Positions 31,175-41,438 of a stretch of 64,000 bases of DNA are shown here, in pieces. Under the pieces are notes generated by a model that was not told the DNA's origin, made no database searches, and saw nothing but the letters and a program-made list of their open reading frames with translations. Source of the DNA: Jeotgalibacillus aurantiacus (GTDB lineage Bacteria; Bacillota; Bacilli; Bacillales; Jeotgalibacillaceae); contig NZ_JACNMS010000005.1 of NCBI RefSeq assembly GCF_020595125.1, positions 1 to 64,000 on the forward strand. The letters run 5' to 3'. Each line of letters starts with the position of its first letter. Position 1 is the stretch's first letter. The position numbers and the translations under genes are program-made.

Positions 31175-32614
31175 TTAGTTCCTCCCTTGAAGTCGCTGAT
31201 ATAGCGTCTGATATTCGCCTGCTGAACGTGCCCAGCTGTAATCACCGGACATGGCATTTTCCTGCAGCTTCGGCCAGACGTTCTGATCTTTATAGTAGGA
31301 GAGCGCCCGTTTAATCGTGTGCTTCATATCATGTGCATTGTAATTTGTAAATGTGAATCCGTTACCGGTCTCATCTGCTTCATTCCAAGAGTGAACGGTA
31401 TCATTCAATCCACCCGTTTCGCGGACAATCGGAATGGTTCCATACTGCAGGGAAATGAGCTGACTCAGTCCACACGGTTCAAACAGCGACGGCATCAGGA
31501 AGTAATCGGCACCGGCATAAATCCGGTGGGCAAGTGCTTCTGAAAAACCGATATAAACCCCTGTTTTTTCAGGAAAAGCTGTTGCCAAATAATGAAAGTA
31601 TCCTTCAAATTCAGGATCACCGCTGCCCAAAACTACAAGCTGGAACGCCTCTTCATTAATCAGTTCATGCATGACACGTTTGACGAGAGACAAGCCTTTT
31701 TGTTCAGTCAGTCTTGTGACCATGGCGATCACAGGAACAGAATCTGTAACAGGTAAATTAAATTCCTTTTGGAGTGCTTTTTTATTTTCTTTCTTATCAG
31801 CCACAGTTTTCAGGGAATAAGGTTTTGTAATATAAGAGTCAAGCTCCGGGTGATAGCTTTCTGTATCAATCCCGTTTAATATCCCTGAAAGCTTAAAGGA
31901 CTGATCACGTAAAAGTCCGTCCAGCTTTTCACCGAAGAAATGGGTCTGGATTTCGTCTTTATAAGTCGGGCTCACGGTTGTAAGTGCATTAGAACTTAGG
32001 ATTGCCCCCTTCATAAAACTTACCGCGCCGTTAAACTCAAGTTCACCGGAATGGAAATAGTGATCCTCAAGGTTTAACAGGTCGCCAAGAATACTTTGAG
32101 GGAAGAGACCCTGAAATTGCAGGTTATGAATCGTGAAAACGGTTTTCATGGATTTATAAAATGAGTCCTGCTTATATTTCCGGTCAAGCAGAAAAGGTAC
32201 TATCCCTGTGTGCCAGTCGTGACAATGAATCACATCCGGCTTAAATGGGATAACAGGGAGTGAATCAAGAACTGCACGGCTGAAGAAGGCAAATCGTTCG
32301 GCGTCATCATAATGACCATATAGAGAATCCCTTTTGAAGTAGTATTCATTATCGATCAGATAATATGTAATACCTCCATGTTCGAGTGTCTCAATTCCGC
32401 AATATTGATTGCGCCAGCCGACCTGGACGGTAATTGACTTGATCTTTTTCGCTTTTGACAGCAGCTCATCTGAGATCAGAGAATACTTTGGGAGCATAAC
32501 CCGGACATCAGTACCCAGTTTTTTTAATTCTTTAGGAAGGGCCCCGGCAACATCACCGAGGCCTCCTGATTTTACAAATGGCGCACATTCTGATACGGCA
32601 AAGAGGACTTTCAT
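31175..32614 (-). CDS. glgA: Glycogen synthase GlgA
   Basis: The 479-residue GT5 enzyme transfers glucose from ADP-glucose to the growing chain. The KXGGL motif appears as [13 protein letters not shown] at the N-terminus for ADP-glucose binding. The C-terminal domain has [12 protein letters not shown] with the conserved Glu and GGLNDTV. It overlaps glgD by 4 bases. Confidence 0.97.
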   Translation of the reverse strand: MKVLFAVSECAPFVKSGGLGDVAGALPKELKKLGTDVRVMLPKYSLISDELLSKAKKIKSITVQVGWRNQYCGIETLEHGGITYYLIDNEYYFKRDSLYGHYDDAERFAFFSRAVLDSLPVIPFKPDVIHCHDWHTGIVPFLLDRKYKQDSFYKSMKTVFTIHNLQFQGLFPQSILGDLLNLEDHYFHSGELEFNGAVSFMKGAILSSNALTTVSPTYKDEIQTHFFGEKLDGLLRDQSFKLSGILNGIDTESYHPELDSYITKPYSLKTVADKKENKKALQKEFNLPVTDSVPVIAMVTRLTEQKGLSLVKRVMHELINEEAFQLVVLGSGDPEFEGYFHYLATAFPEKTGVYIGFSEALAHRIYAGADYFLMPSLFEPCGLSQLISLQYGTIPIVRETGGLNDTVHSWNEADETGNGFTFTNYNAHDMKHTIKRALSYYKDQNVWPKLQENAMSGDYSWARSAGEYQTLYQRLQGRN

Positions 32615-33636
32615 TGAGCCACCGCCGCTTCACGGATGCTTCCTTTTCGCAGAACGAGTGGTTTTTCGGCAGTTCCTCTAAGTGTCGTTCCGTCCAGCAC
32701 CTTCACGTCTTTATCCAAAATCACATATTCAAGCGTACAGCCTTTTCCAATCTGGCTTTTTTGCATCACAATACAATTTTTCACGACAGAGTCTTTTCCG
32801 ATTTTCACTGCACGTGAGACAATGCTGCTCTCAATTGTCCCTTCAATGCTTGCCCCATTGGCGATCATGGAGTCGGATACGTGTGCATTGGACGCATATT
32901 TTGTTGGCGGCTCATCCTTTACCTTCGTGTAGATCGGGCGGTCTGACGAGAATAACTGGCTCCATGCAGCATGTCCGAGGAGATCCATCGAATGTTTAAA
33001 ATAGGCAGGAATTGAATCAATAATCGCAGTGTAGCTCTTATGTTCATACGACCCGATGTTAAAGCTGTGCAGAGGCTGTTTCACGACATCTGACACGCTG
33101 ATAAATTGAGAGTTCCGTCGATTTTCAATCAAATCTACTAAAAGAGATTTACTTAATACATACATTTCAAGAGATTCACCGTTATGCTGAATTTCTGTAA
33201 TATCATAATCATGAATCAAATGTTCAGCCAGCGCTTCTTCAAAATCCACATTGGTAATTACGTAGCTGTTTGCAATGACCACATAATCCTGGTGGCTGCG
33301 CTTGAAAAATTCAATGTGCTGCTCCAGGCGGGCAAATGAACCGATACTCGTCGTTTCGTTCGGTTCAAAATAAGGAGGGAAGAAGAACAGACCGTCGCGT
33401 TTACGGTCCAGATCCCAGTTCTTTCCTGATCCGATATGGTCCATCAATGAGCGGTACTGGTGCTTAGGGAAAATAGCCACACTGCTCACGCCTGAATTCA
33501 CCATATTTGATAAAACAAAATCAATAAACCGGTAACGCCCGGCAAAGGGGATGGAAGCAACAGAACGGTTTAAGGTTAAATCCTGAAGTCCCCCCATAAC
33601 AGTAGCTGCATCAATGACTCCTAATAAACGGCTCAT
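32611..33636 (-). CDS. glgD: Glucose-1-phosphate adenylyltransferase subunit GlgD
   Basis: The 341-residue protein is the second, regulatory-type subunit of ADP-glucose pyrophosphorylase in Firmicutes. It keeps the nucleotidyltransferase fold and the C-terminal left-handed beta-helix. The N-terminal GGXGXRL loop of GlgC is replaced by [14 protein letters not shown], which fits a non-catalytic partner of GlgC. It overlaps glgC and glgA by 4 bases each. Confidence 0.93.
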   Translation of the reverse strand: MSRLLGVIDAATVMGGLQDLTLNRSVASIPFAGRYRFIDFVLSNMVNSGVSSVAIFPKHQYRSLMDHIGSGKNWDLDRKRDGLFFFPPYFEPNETTSIGSFARLEQHIEFFKRSHQDYVVIANSYVITNVDFEEALAEHLIHDYDITEIQHNGESLEMYVLSKSLLVDLIENRRNSQFISVSDVVKQPLHSFNIGSYEHKSYTAIIDSIPAYFKHSMDLLGHAAWSQLFSSDRPIYTKVKDEPPTKYASNAHVSDSMIANGASIEGTIESSIVSRAVKIGKDSVVKNCIVMQKSQIGKGCTLEYVILDKDVKVLDGTTLRGTAEKPLVLRKGSIREAAVAQ

Positions 33637-34790
33637 GCTGTCACATCCTTTCGAAGTTTTTCAACCATCTCTTGAGTCACAAGAATAATTTCTCCAGATC
33701 CCGCTTCAGGTTCAATCGTTACATCATTTGGAACGGTAATATGCTCCGGTACAATAGCGCATCGGATTGTAGCACCTTTCCCAATCACTGCATCCGGCAT
33801 AATCACGGAGTCTTCAATGATTGCATCTTCTTTAATCTGAACGCCCTGGAAAATAACAGAGTGGCGGACCGTTCCTTCGATGATACATCCTTCATTGATG
33901 AGTGAATCCTTTACATCAGATGTCTGTGATAAGTATTGAGGTGGCTGATTCGGGTTACGGGAATAGATTCTCCAGGAATGATCAAATAGATTCAGGCCCG
34001 GATTCTCCTCCAGCAAATCCATATTTGCTTCCCATAAGCTCTTAACCGTACCAACATCCTTCCAATAACCTTCAAACGGATAAGCCATCAGGCGCTTACC
34101 TTCATTGAGGAATAAAGGAATCAGATCTTTACCGAAATCATGTGAAGATTCTTCATTCGTATTATCCAGTTCAAGATAATTCTTTAATGACTTCCAGTTG
34201 AAAATATAGATCCCCATTGAAGCAAGGTTGCTTTTCGGCTCATCCGGCTTCTCGTCAAATTCTTCGATTTCAAAGTCCGCATTCGTATTCATGATGCCAA
34301 ATCGGCTCGCTTCTTCCCAAGGCACTTCAATGACTGAAATCGTTGCTTCCGCTTCATTCTGGATATGATAATCAAGCATTTTTGAATAATCCATTTTATA
34401 AATGTGGTCACCGGACAGAATCAGGACGTATTCAGGATTATACTGCTCAATGTAATTCAGGTTCTGATAAATGGCATTTGCTGTACCGCTGTACCATTTC
34501 ACACCGGATGCCTCTGTATAAGGTGGGAGGACGGTTACCCCGCCATTACGACGGTCAAGATCCCAGGCGCTGCCGATTCCGATATAGGAATTCAGAACAA
34601 GCGGCTGATACTGGGTTAACACGCCAACCGTATCAATACCTGAGTTTGTGCAGTTACTTAACGTAAAATCAATGATCCGGTACTTTCCGCCGAACGGCAC
34701 GGCAGGCTTTGCGATATTTGTTGTAAGAGAGTGAAGACGGCTTCCCTGACCACCTGCTAACAACATAGCAACACACTTCTTTTTAACCAT
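33633..34790 (-). CDS. glgC: Glucose-1-phosphate adenylyltransferase GlgC
   Basis: The 385-residue catalytic subunit makes ADP-glucose from ATP and glucose-1-phosphate. [14 protein letters not shown] at the N-terminus is the pyrophosphorylase loop, and [15 protein letters not shown] and the Asp in [11 protein letters not shown] are conserved. The C-terminal beta-helix repeats are present. It follows glgB after 22 bases, with AAGGAGCGTG before the start. Confidence 0.96.
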   Translation of the reverse strand: MVKKKCVAMLLAGGQGSRLHSLTTNIAKPAVPFGGKYRIIDFTLSNCTNSGIDTVGVLTQYQPLVLNSYIGIGSAWDLDRRNGGVTVLPPYTEASGVKWYSGTANAIYQNLNYIEQYNPEYVLILSGDHIYKMDYSKMLDYHIQNEAEATISVIEVPWEEASRFGIMNTNADFEIEEFDEKPDEPKSNLASMGIYIFNWKSLKNYLELDNTNEESSHDFGKDLIPLFLNEGKRLMAYPFEGYWKDVGTVKSLWEANMDLLEENPGLNLFDHSWRIYSRNPNQPPQYLSQTSDVKDSLINEGCIIEGTVRHSVIFQGVQIKEDAIIEDSVIMPDAVIGKGATIRCAIVPEHITVPNDVTIEPEAGSGEIILVTQEMVEKLRKDVTA

Positions 34791-34812
34791 TATGTCACGC
34801 TCCTTGATTCTG

Positions 34813-36705
34813 TTATTTTTTTGCAGGTTTCCAAATCGTGATACCGAGTGGAGGTACCTTCATCGTTAAAGACTGCTTACGATGGTGCATAGGTTTTTCT
34901 TCTGTTTCAACGGCTTCAGTATTAAGATGATCCGTTCCACCGACATGTTTACTGTCACTCGAAAAAACTTCTTCCCATTTCCCTGAGAATGGAGCACCAA
35001 GCTGGAAAGCATCGTAGCTGACATTTGTGAAGTTACAAACGACGATGAGTGTGTCACTTTTCCTTTTTCCTCTGCGGATAAACGAATAAATACTTTGCTC
35101 TGCATTATCAGCATCAATCCATTCAAACCCCTGAGGATCGTGATCAAACTCATGAAGCGCTTTGTGGGACAGGTAAAAATCCATCAATTCTTTCGAGAAC
35201 GTATCTGCCTGACGATGAGATTCATATTCCTTTAAAAACCAGTCCAATCCTTGTATATATTTCCATTCATCGAACTGGGCAAACTCAGAACCCATAAAAA
35301 GGAGCTTTTTACCCGGATGGGCCATCATAAAACTAAGCAATAGGCGCCACTGCGCAAACTTTTCCCAGTACTCACCAGGCATCTTATGAAGCAGAGAGCG
35401 CTTACCATGCACGACTTCATCATGAGAAAACGGTAAAATATAATTTTCGGAATAAGCATAGACCATAGAAAACGTCAGCTTGTGGTGGTGATGCCTCCGC
35501 TCAAATGGATGATAGGACATATAATCCAGTACATCGTTCATCCAGCCCATGTTCCATTTGTAATTAAATCCAAGTCCGCCTTCATGAACAGGCCCTGTAA
35601 CATTTGGCCAGTCTGTTGAATCCTCAGCCATCATGAGAAAGCGCGGATTTTCCTGAAACACAGCTTTATTTAACTCCTGTAAAAACTCCACAGCATACGG
35701 ATTTGATGTAAGAGGCTCGCTGTTTGCCCAATGAAGAATATTGGCGACTGCATCCACTCTGAGGCCATCAATCCGGAAGGTTTTCATCCAGTACAGTGCA
35801 TTAGAGATCAGGAAGCTTCGGACTTCACCTTTCGCAAGATTAAAGTTTGCTGTTCCCCATTCCAGGTTTTCACGGTCGCTGAAGGACTCGTATTCATATA
35901 GTGGCTGCCCATCAAACAGATATAGCCCATGAGAATCCTTACAGAAATGACCGGGAACCCAGTCAAGCAGGACGCCAAGATCCTCCTGATGACAGCGGTC
36001 AATGAAATACATTAAATCGTGAGGCGTGCCAAAGCGGCTCGTTGGAGAATAATAACCTGTTCCCTGGTAGCCCCATGACGCGTCTAACGGGTGCTCAGTC
36101 AATGGAAGCAGCTCGATATGTGTGAAACCGCGTTCTTTTACATAGGGAATCAGCTCATCAGCGTATTCACGATATGTATAGAAAGAACCGTCTTCTTTTT
36201 GCTTCCATGAATTTAAGTGAAGCTCATAAATAGCGAGTGGGCGCTCATAAATCGGACGCCTGCGACGAATACGCTGGCGGTATAGCTGATCCCCCCATTT
36301 ATAGCCTGACAGGTCATATACAATAGAAGCGGTGTTTGGTCTCAGCTCTGAATAAACAGCGTAGGGGTCAGCTTTCATCAACACATCTCCAGATTGTGTC
36401 GTGATGGCGTATTTATAAATTTCCCCTTCAAGATTGTCCCCAACCTCTGCCGTCCATATGCCTTCACGGTTGACGCGTTCCATTTTCAAATTCCCGGGCT
36501 GCCAGCCATTGAAGTCTCCAACGACTGAAACAGAACGGGCGTGAGGAGCCCAGACGGTAAAGCGCGTTCCAGTAATTTTCTGTTTTTCTTTAATCAGGTG
36601 GGCGCCAAATACAGATTGCGCATTCTGCAAGGTTCCCTCGTGGAAAAGGTGGATATCATAATCACTAAGAAGCTGTTCCAAGGGAGCACTCATCCTTTCA
36701 TACAA
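34813..36705 (-). CDS. glgB: 1,4-alpha-glucan branching enzyme GlgB
   Basis: The enzyme has about 630 residues: a CBM48 domain followed by a GH13 barrel. The nucleophile region is [14 protein letters not shown] and the acid/base region is [19 protein letters not shown] is the third signature. It introduces alpha-1,6 branches. It is the first gene of the operon. The start is unresolved: TTG at 36705 has no ribosome binding site, ATG at 36693 touches GAAAGG, and TTG at 36681 is 10-11 bases after it. All three leave the conserved IHLFHEG segment intact. Confidence 0.94.
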   Translation of the reverse strand: MYERMSAPLEQLLSDYDIHLFHEGTLQNAQSVFGAHLIKEKQKITGTRFTVWAPHARSVSVVGDFNGWQPGNLKMERVNREGIWTAEVGDNLEGEIYKYAITTQSGDVLMKADPYAVYSELRPNTASIVYDLSGYKWGDQLYRQRIRRRRPIYERPLAIYELHLNSWKQKEDGSFYTYREYADELIPYVKERGFTHIELLPLTEHPLDASWGYQGTGYYSPTSRFGTPHDLMYFIDRCHQEDLGVLLDWVPGHFCKDSHGLYLFDGQPLYEYESFSDRENLEWGTANFNLAKGEVRSFLISNALYWMKTFRIDGLRVDAVANILHWANSEPLTSNPYAVEFLQELNKAVFQENPRFLMMAEDSTDWPNVTGPVHEGGLGFNYKWNMGWMNDVLDYMSYHPFERRHHHHKLTFSMVYAYSENYILPFSHDEVVHGKRSLLHKMPGEYWEKFAQWRLLLSFMMAHPGKKLLFMGSEFAQFDEWKYIQGLDWFLKEYESHRQADTFSKELMDFYLSHKALHEFDHDPQGFEWIDADNAEQSIYSFIRRGKRKSDTLIVVCNFTNVSYDAFQLGAPFSGKWEEVFSSDSKHVGGTDHLNTEAVETEEKPMHHRKQSLTMKVPPLGITIWKPAKK

Positions 36706-36727
36706 TTGGTCTATACAATTTCTACAA

Positions 36728-36736
36728 AGTATAACA
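36728..36736 (-). promoter_or_regulatory. Extended -10 promoter of glgBCDAP
   Basis: On the minus strand TGTTATACT gives an extended -10 (TGN followed by TATACT). No good -35 is present 17 bases upstream, which suits either an extended -10 promoter or one that needs an activator. Confidence 0.5.
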
Positions 36737-36786
36737 ATAATCCTCGTGTTTTTTTCGTTTTTTCTGAAATTTTTAACGATTTTTTA

Positions 36787-36800
36787 TGTAAGCGTTTCCT
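36787..36800. promoter_or_regulatory. Catabolite-responsive element (cre) upstream of glgB
   Basis: TGTAAGCGTTTCCT matches the CcpA consensus TGWAARCGYTWNCW at every position. Its centre is about 72 bases upstream of the start site predicted from the extended -10, so it lies upstream of RNA polymerase and would more likely activate than block transcription. CcpA control of this operon is inference. Confidence 0.7.
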
Positions 36801-36872
36801 GATATGCTTGTAATGTGTGATTATATGCAGAAATTGTCAGTTCGGTTTGAATGTTTTTGGGAGGATAATATT

Positions 36873-37027
36873 TATTCGTAAAGTCGGGCAGGAGCCATCC
36901 TTTCTAAGGAAGAGAAGGGGGTTCGTAAAATTAATGGGGAGGTTCGCAAGATTTGGCTGGTGTTTCGCATTATTTTGAGTCTGATTCGGAGAATGTTGAG
37001 CTTGTTTCGAAAGATATTGCACTTCTT
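36873..37027. repeat. 21-nt periodic repeat array
   Basis: Units begin with a GTTCGTAAA- or GTTCGCAAG-like core and recur at 20-21 bases through the whole stretch. On the minus strand the core is TGCGAACCT, shared with the array at 63618-63760. No gene is supported between 36706 and 37080. Confidence 0.75.
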
Positions 37028-37074
37028 TCTTAAAATCATGAGTTTTGACTCAGGCTGAATGGTTTTCTGTAGCA

Positions 37075-37108
37075 TGAAAAAACCTGCCCGGCTGGTGCCG
37101 GACAGGTT
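37075..37108 (-). terminator. Terminator of the proline transporter gene
   Basis: Read on the minus strand, a stem of AACCTG and CCGG blocks (37081-37107, one bulge) is followed by a run of six T. Confidence 0.88.
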
Positions 37109-37120
37109 GAGTAATAAAAA

Positions 37121-38623
37121 TTATTTATTTGATTCAATCTCGTGTACTTTTTCGAACTCGTCGAATCCGTCACGTACTGGCTGACGAGAGTTTCCAGTTG
37201 TTAAGCTTACTACAATGATGGCAAGTAAACTTAGGAAGAATCCTGGAATCATTTCGTATAGGAATCCGCTCAGGTCGAATACGTATACCCATAGGATAAC
37301 AGTAATCGCACCAACAAGCATACCTGCAAGGGCACCCCAGCGGTTCATGCGTTTCCAGTATAGACTTAACAGGATCGCCGGTCCAAATGCAGAACCGAAT
37401 CCTGCCCATGCGTTACTTACGATATCAAGGATCGTGCTGTCAGAGTCAAGTGACAGGAAGATCGCAACGATCGCAACAAGAAGAACTGAAATACGTCCGA
37501 CGAGTACAAGCTCTTTGTCAGATGCACTGCGCTTCAGGAACGTGTTGTAGAAGTCTTCTGTCAGCGCACTTGATGTAACAAGCAGCTGTGAAGATACTGT
37601 ACTCATAATCGCTGCTAAAATCGCTGCAAGTAAGAAACCTGAAATTAATGGGTGGAACAATACCTGAGAATAGAAAACAAAGATTGTTTCTGGATCTGCA
37701 AGCTCTGCTCCTGTATTTGCGATATAAGCAATACCTGTAAGACCGGTGAATAGTGCACCGATAATTGCAACGATCATCCACGTCATCCCGATTCGACGTG
37801 CAGATTTTAGAGATTTAACATCTCTGATCGCCATAAAACGTACGATAATATGAGGTTGTCCAAAGTAACCAAGACCCCAGGCCATCAATCCGATAAATCC
37901 AAGGAAAGTAGTACCCTGGAAGAAAGATGTCAGTGTTGGATCAATTGCATTAATCGTATCGAATGTCGGGCCGACCCCGCCAAGCTCCATAAATGCCACA
38001 ATCGGTACAAGAATGAGCGCAACGAACATAATACAACCTTGAACAAAGTCAGTAATACTAACAGCAAGGAATCCTCCGAATAAAGTGTAAGCAAGGACAA
38101 CACCTGCAGTTACAATTAGTCCTGTTGTATAATCAAGTCCAAATGCACTTTCAAAAAGTACTCCACCTGAAACCATACCTGAAGATGTGTAGACAGTGAA
38201 GAAAATAATGATGACAATTGCGGAAACGAAGCGCAAAATTTTTGTGTTATCGACAAAACGATTCTCAAAATAATCAGGAATTGTGATTGAATCATTTGCT
38301 ACTTCTGTGTAAGTTCTTAAACGAGGTGCAACGAATACATAGTTTAAATATGCTCCAATGGATAAACCAACCGCAATCCACATGCCCGAGATTCCGGATA
38401 CATAGATCGAGCCTGGTAGACCAAGCAGCATCCATCCACTCATGTCGGATGCGCCGGCAGAAAGTGCGGTTACACCCGGTCCAAGTTGTCTGCCTCCAAG
38501 CATATACTCTGATAAGTCGCCGGTTGATTTTTTATAAGCATAATAACCAATACCCAGCATGGCGATGAAATAAATCGCGAGTGAAATATAGACTTCAATT
38601 CCAATCTCAACGGCTTCCACCAA
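37121..38623 (-). CDS. putP: Sodium/proline symporter (PutP/OpuE type)
   Basis: The 500-residue sodium:solute symporter family protein has about 13 membrane helices. The N-terminus (VEIGIEVYISLAIYFIAMLG) and the LGGRQLGPGVTALSAGASDM segment are characteristic of PutP/OpuE, and the sodium-site region SSQLLVTSSALTEDFY is present. Its place just upstream of the gatCAB region matches B. subtilis opuE, whose product takes up proline as an osmoprotectant. GTG start with GGAGGAG 7 bases upstream. Use as a nutrient or an osmolyte transporter cannot be decided here. Confidence 0.92.
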   Translation of the reverse strand: MVEAVEIGIEVYISLAIYFIAMLGIGYYAYKKSTGDLSEYMLGGRQLGPGVTALSAGASDMSGWMLLGLPGSIYVSGISGMWIAVGLSIGAYLNYVFVAPRLRTYTEVANDSITIPDYFENRFVDNTKILRFVSAIVIIIFFTVYTSSGMVSGGVLFESAFGLDYTTGLIVTAGVVLAYTLFGGFLAVSITDFVQGCIMFVALILVPIVAFMELGGVGPTFDTINAIDPTLTSFFQGTTFLGFIGLMAWGLGYFGQPHIIVRFMAIRDVKSLKSARRIGMTWMIVAIIGALFTGLTGIAYIANTGAELADPETIFVFYSQVLFHPLISGFLLAAILAAIMSTVSSQLLVTSSALTEDFYNTFLKRSASDKELVLVGRISVLLVAIVAIFLSLDSDSTILDIVSNAWAGFGSAFGPAILLSLYWKRMNRWGALAGMLVGAITVILWVYVFDLSGFLYEMIPGFFLSLLAIIVVSLTTGNSRQPVRDGFDEFEKVHEIESNK

Positions 38624-38697
38624 ATCTCCTCCTTGTAAAATGAATTTTTTGTGTCAATTGTTGCGTGACACTTACAGTTGCTAAACCTAACAAATAA

Positions 38698-38723
38698 ATA
38701 ACCAGGATTCAAGCAATCTAAAC
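38698..38723 (-). promoter_or_regulatory. Possible sigma-B promoter of the proline transporter
   Basis: On the minus strand GTTTAG and GGTTAT are 14 bases apart, close to the sigma-B pattern GTTTAA-N12-15-GGGTAT, about 75 bases before the start codon. B. subtilis opuE has a sigma-B promoter. The -10 has one clear deviation from consensus. Confidence 0.35.
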
Positions 38724-38889
38724 TGGATGCGAATTGGTAAAATAGCCTCAGACCCTATAAAACATAAGGGATACAGCGGATTTTAAAAAAATAAAAGTAA
38801 AACTATTCTGAATATTTATAATACCTTTATTTTACTAGGCTTCCGGCGTTTTCTGCAAGCGATTTGTCATCATTGTCACGGGTTTGTAA

Positions 38890-38943
38890 GGGGGGACGGA
38901 GCGGGTGGTCCTTTTCACAGAAAGGCACACCCGCTCCGTCCCC
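38890..38943. repeat. 54-bp palindromic element, copy 1
   Basis: Arms GGGACGGAGCGGGTG and CACCCGCTCCGTCCC enclose a partly paired loop. Three more copies are at 39536-39589, 61656-61708 and 63550-63602. They share the arm core GGGACGGAGCGG and differ in the loop. They lie in intergenic DNA only and resemble REP-type elements. Confidence 0.85.
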
Positions 38944-39014
38944 TGGGTCTTCAAGCATGCAAAACAGCGCGATTTTTTATACAATAGAAAAAGGTTAAAG
39001 GAAAGGGTGACAGC

Positions 39015-39440
39015 ATGGCGCAAGGTAAACGCAATGTAGATGATTATCTTCAGGAAGGAATCTATGGTGCCAGAGAGACGCTGCCGGATGAACGTAGAAT
39101 GTACCTGACCTCGATTCGTGAACGGATTGAATACGCTTTGTATCAAAATCAGATTAGAGAATCTGAAGTCTACCCGGAAATTGAAGAAGCGATGAAAAAA
39201 TATAAAGAACTGAAGCTGTTTTTGAATGGCAATATGAGCTACCGTTTTATCTCGAAATATATTCAGCTCGCTGACAGGCATGGTGTATCGTATCAGGTCG
39301 TGACTAATAGAGAACACAACTCTGAATACGGACTGATCCTGTCACATCCCGATGCTGTGGACAAAGAAACCATTACACTTCCAAAAAGGTCTGCAGACAA
39401 CGGAGCAGCACCAACATTTTGGGAACGATTATTCAAATAA
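39015..39440 (+). CDS. YueI family protein (DUF1694)
   Basis: The 141-residue soluble protein matches the YueI/DUF1694 family, with the start AQGKRNVDDYLQEGIYG and the central LTSIRERIEYALY segment. It is widespread in Firmicutes and its function is unknown. It is a single gene with AAAGGGTGACAGC before the start and a terminator downstream (about 39499-39534). Confidence 0.85.
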   Translation: MAQGKRNVDDYLQEGIYGARETLPDERRMYLTSIRERIEYALYQNQIRESEVYPEIEEAMKKYKELKLFLNGNMSYRFISKYIQLADRHGVSYQVVTNREHNSEYGLILSHPDAVDKETITLPKRSADNGAAPTFWERLFK

Positions 39441-39498
39441 TCCTGTTTCTTCTATTTAAAATAGTAACAAGTGGCAAAAAGTCAGGCTGCCTGAGTGA

Positions 39499-39534
39499 AG
39501 TACCCGGGATGATTTTCGGGTGCTTTTCTTTTTG
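39499..39534 (+). terminator. Terminator after the yueI-like gene
   Basis: GTACCCG and CGGGTGC arms around a loop are followed by a T-rich tract, just before palindromic element copy 2. Confidence 0.7.
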
Positions 39535-39535
39535 A

Positions 39536-39589
39536 GGGGGACGGAGCGGCTGTTCCTTTTTCTGAAAAGGAACAGCCGCTCCGTCCCCC
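39536..39589. repeat. 54-bp palindromic element, copy 2
   Basis: The perfect arms GGGGGACGGAGCGGCTGTTC and complement cover 20 bp on each side, with a short loop that also pairs in part. This copy has GCGGCTG where the others have GCGGGTG, and the change is matched in the other arm, so pairing has been kept. Confidence 0.9.
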
Positions 39590-39665
39590 GGTTGCCTCTC
39601 TGTCACACTTTTTGGTATGATAAACAGTATTGTGAGTGTTCGAACATACACGGAGGTGAGTCACA

Positions 39666-39956
39666 ATGACGAAAATTACGACAGATGAAGTAAAACACGT
39701 TGCCCATTTGGCGCGCTTAAGTATCACTGAGGAGGAAGCAGCAAAGTTTGCTGACCAGCTTGGTGCGATTATTACATTTGCTGAGCAGCTGAATGAGCTT
39801 GATACAGATCACGTTGAACCGACAACGCATGTTCTTGAAATGAAGAATATTATGCGTGAAGATAAGTCAGTCGATGGACTGCCGCGCGAGAAAGTATTAA
39901 AGAATGCACCGGATCACCAGGATGGCCAGGTGAAGGTGCCGACTATTTTGGAATAG
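39666..39956 (+). CDS. gatC: Asp-tRNA(Asn)/Glu-tRNA(Gln) amidotransferase subunit GatC
   Basis: The 96-residue subunit wraps around and stabilises the GatA-GatB complex. [13 protein letters not shown] at the N-terminus and the [20 protein letters not shown] segment are typical. GGAGGTGAG precedes the start. It is the first gene of gatCAB, with 12 bases to gatA. Confidence 0.95.
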   Translation: MTKITTDEVKHVAHLARLSITEEEAAKFADQLGAIITFAEQLNELDTDHVEPTTHVLEMKNIMREDKSVDGLPREKVLKNAPDHQDGQVKVPTILE

Positions 39957-39968
39957 GGAGGGCCACTC

Positions 39969-41426
39969 ATGTCTTTATTTGATCACAAGCTTGCTGATCT
40001 TCAGGATCTGTTACATAAGAAAGAGATTACCGTTACGGATCTTGTTCGTGAATCGTACAAACGGATTGCGGATGTAGATGGTCAGGTTCAGGCTTTTCTA
40101 ACACTTGATGAAGAGCGTGCCCTGGCGCGTGCAGAGGAGCTTCAGAAAAAGCTTTCTTCTGATTCAGAAGGATTATTATTCGGAATGCCCATTGGTGTGA
40201 AGGATAATATCGTGACGAAAGAGCTTCGCACAACGGCTGCGAGTAAAATTCTTGGAAACTTTGATCCGATCTATAATGCAACAGTGGCTGATAAGCTTCA
40301 CGCAGCTGATGCGATTACAATCGGTAAATTAAATATGGATGAATTTGCGATGGGATCTTCAACAGAGAACTCTCATTTTACTAAAACGCGTAATCCATGG
40401 AACCTGGATGCAGTTCCAGGTGGATCTTCAGGTGGTTCCGCTGCAGCAGTTGCGGCTGGGGAAGTACCATTTTCATTAGGTTCAGATACAGGTGGCTCGA
40501 TCCGTCAGCCTGCTTCTTTCTGCGGCGTTGTCGGGTTAAAGCCGACATATGGCCGTGTATCCCGTTTCGGTCTAATCGCATTTGCCTCATCACTTGACCA
40601 GATCGGTCCGATTACACGAAACGTAGAAGACAATGCTTATCTTTTAGAGGCGATTGCTGGACTGGATCCAAATGATTCAACCTCTGCCAATGTAGATGTG
40701 CCAAATTATCGCAGCGCTTTGACTGGCGATATTAAAGGTCTGAAGGTAGCGGTACCGAAAGAATATCTCGGTGAAGGTGTCAGTGAAGAAGTACGCCAAA
40801 ATGTTCGCGAAGCGCTTAAAGTGCTTGAAGGACTTGGTGCGACGATTGATGAAGTATCACTGCCTCACTCTAAATACGGTGTCGCAACGTATTACCTGCT
40901 GTCTTCATCAGAAGCATCCGCAAACCTTGCCCGTTTTGACGGGATCCGTTACGGCTACCGTGCGGACAACGCTGAAAACCTGATTGATCTTTATAAGAAG
41001 ACGCGCGCAGAAGGCTTCGGTGACGAAGTAAAACGCCGTATCATGCTTGGAACGTATGCGTTAAGCTCAGGCTATTACGATGCTTACTATAAAAAAGCAC
41101 AGAAAGTCCGCACGTTGATTAAGCAGGACTTCGAAAATATTTTTGAAAACTATGATGTCGTAGTGGGTCCAACAACTCCTACACCGGCCTTTAAGATCGG
41201 CGAGCAAATCAATGATCCGCTGACGATGTATGCGAATGATATCCTGACGATTCCTGTCAACCTTGCAGGCGTACCGGGTATTTCTGTTCCGGCTGGTCTT
41301 TCTTCTGAGGGACTTCCGCTTGGACTTCAAATCATCGGAAAGCATTTTGATGAGAGCACGGTTTATCGTGTGGCACATGCCTTTGAACAGGCAACAGAGC
41401 ATCATAAATTAAAGCCGGAGCTGTAG
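39969..41426 (+). CDS. gatA: Aspartyl/glutamyl-tRNA amidotransferase subunit GatA
   Basis: The 485-residue amidase releases ammonia from glutamine for transamidation of mischarged Glu-tRNA(Gln) or Asp-tRNA(Asn). The catalytic Ser-cisSer-Lys set is visible: Lys in GVKDNI, and the serines in [14 protein letters not shown] and [15 protein letters not shown]. It has normal length. Confidence 0.97.
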   Translation: MSLFDHKLADLQDLLHKKEITVTDLVRESYKRIADVDGQVQAFLTLDEERALARAEELQKKLSSDSEGLLFGMPIGVKDNIVTKELRTTAASKILGNFDPIYNATVADKLHAADAITIGKLNMDEFAMGSSTENSHFTKTRNPWNLDAVPGGSSGGSAAAVAAGEVPFSLGSDTGGSIRQPASFCGVVGLKPTYGRVSRFGLIAFASSLDQIGPITRNVEDNAYLLEAIAGLDPNDSTSANVDVPNYRSALTGDIKGLKVAVPKEYLGEGVSEEVRQNVREALKVLEGLGATIDEVSLPHSKYGVATYYLLSSSEASANLARFDGIRYGYRADNAENLIDLYKKTRAEGFGDEVKRRIMLGTYALSSGYYDAYYKKAQKVRTLIKQDFENIFENYDVVVGPTTPTPAFKIGEQINDPLTMYANDILTIPVNLAGVPGISVPAGLSSEGLPLGLQIIGKHFDESTVYRVAHAFEQATEHHKLKPEL

Positions 41427-41438
41427 GAGGGAGAAACC

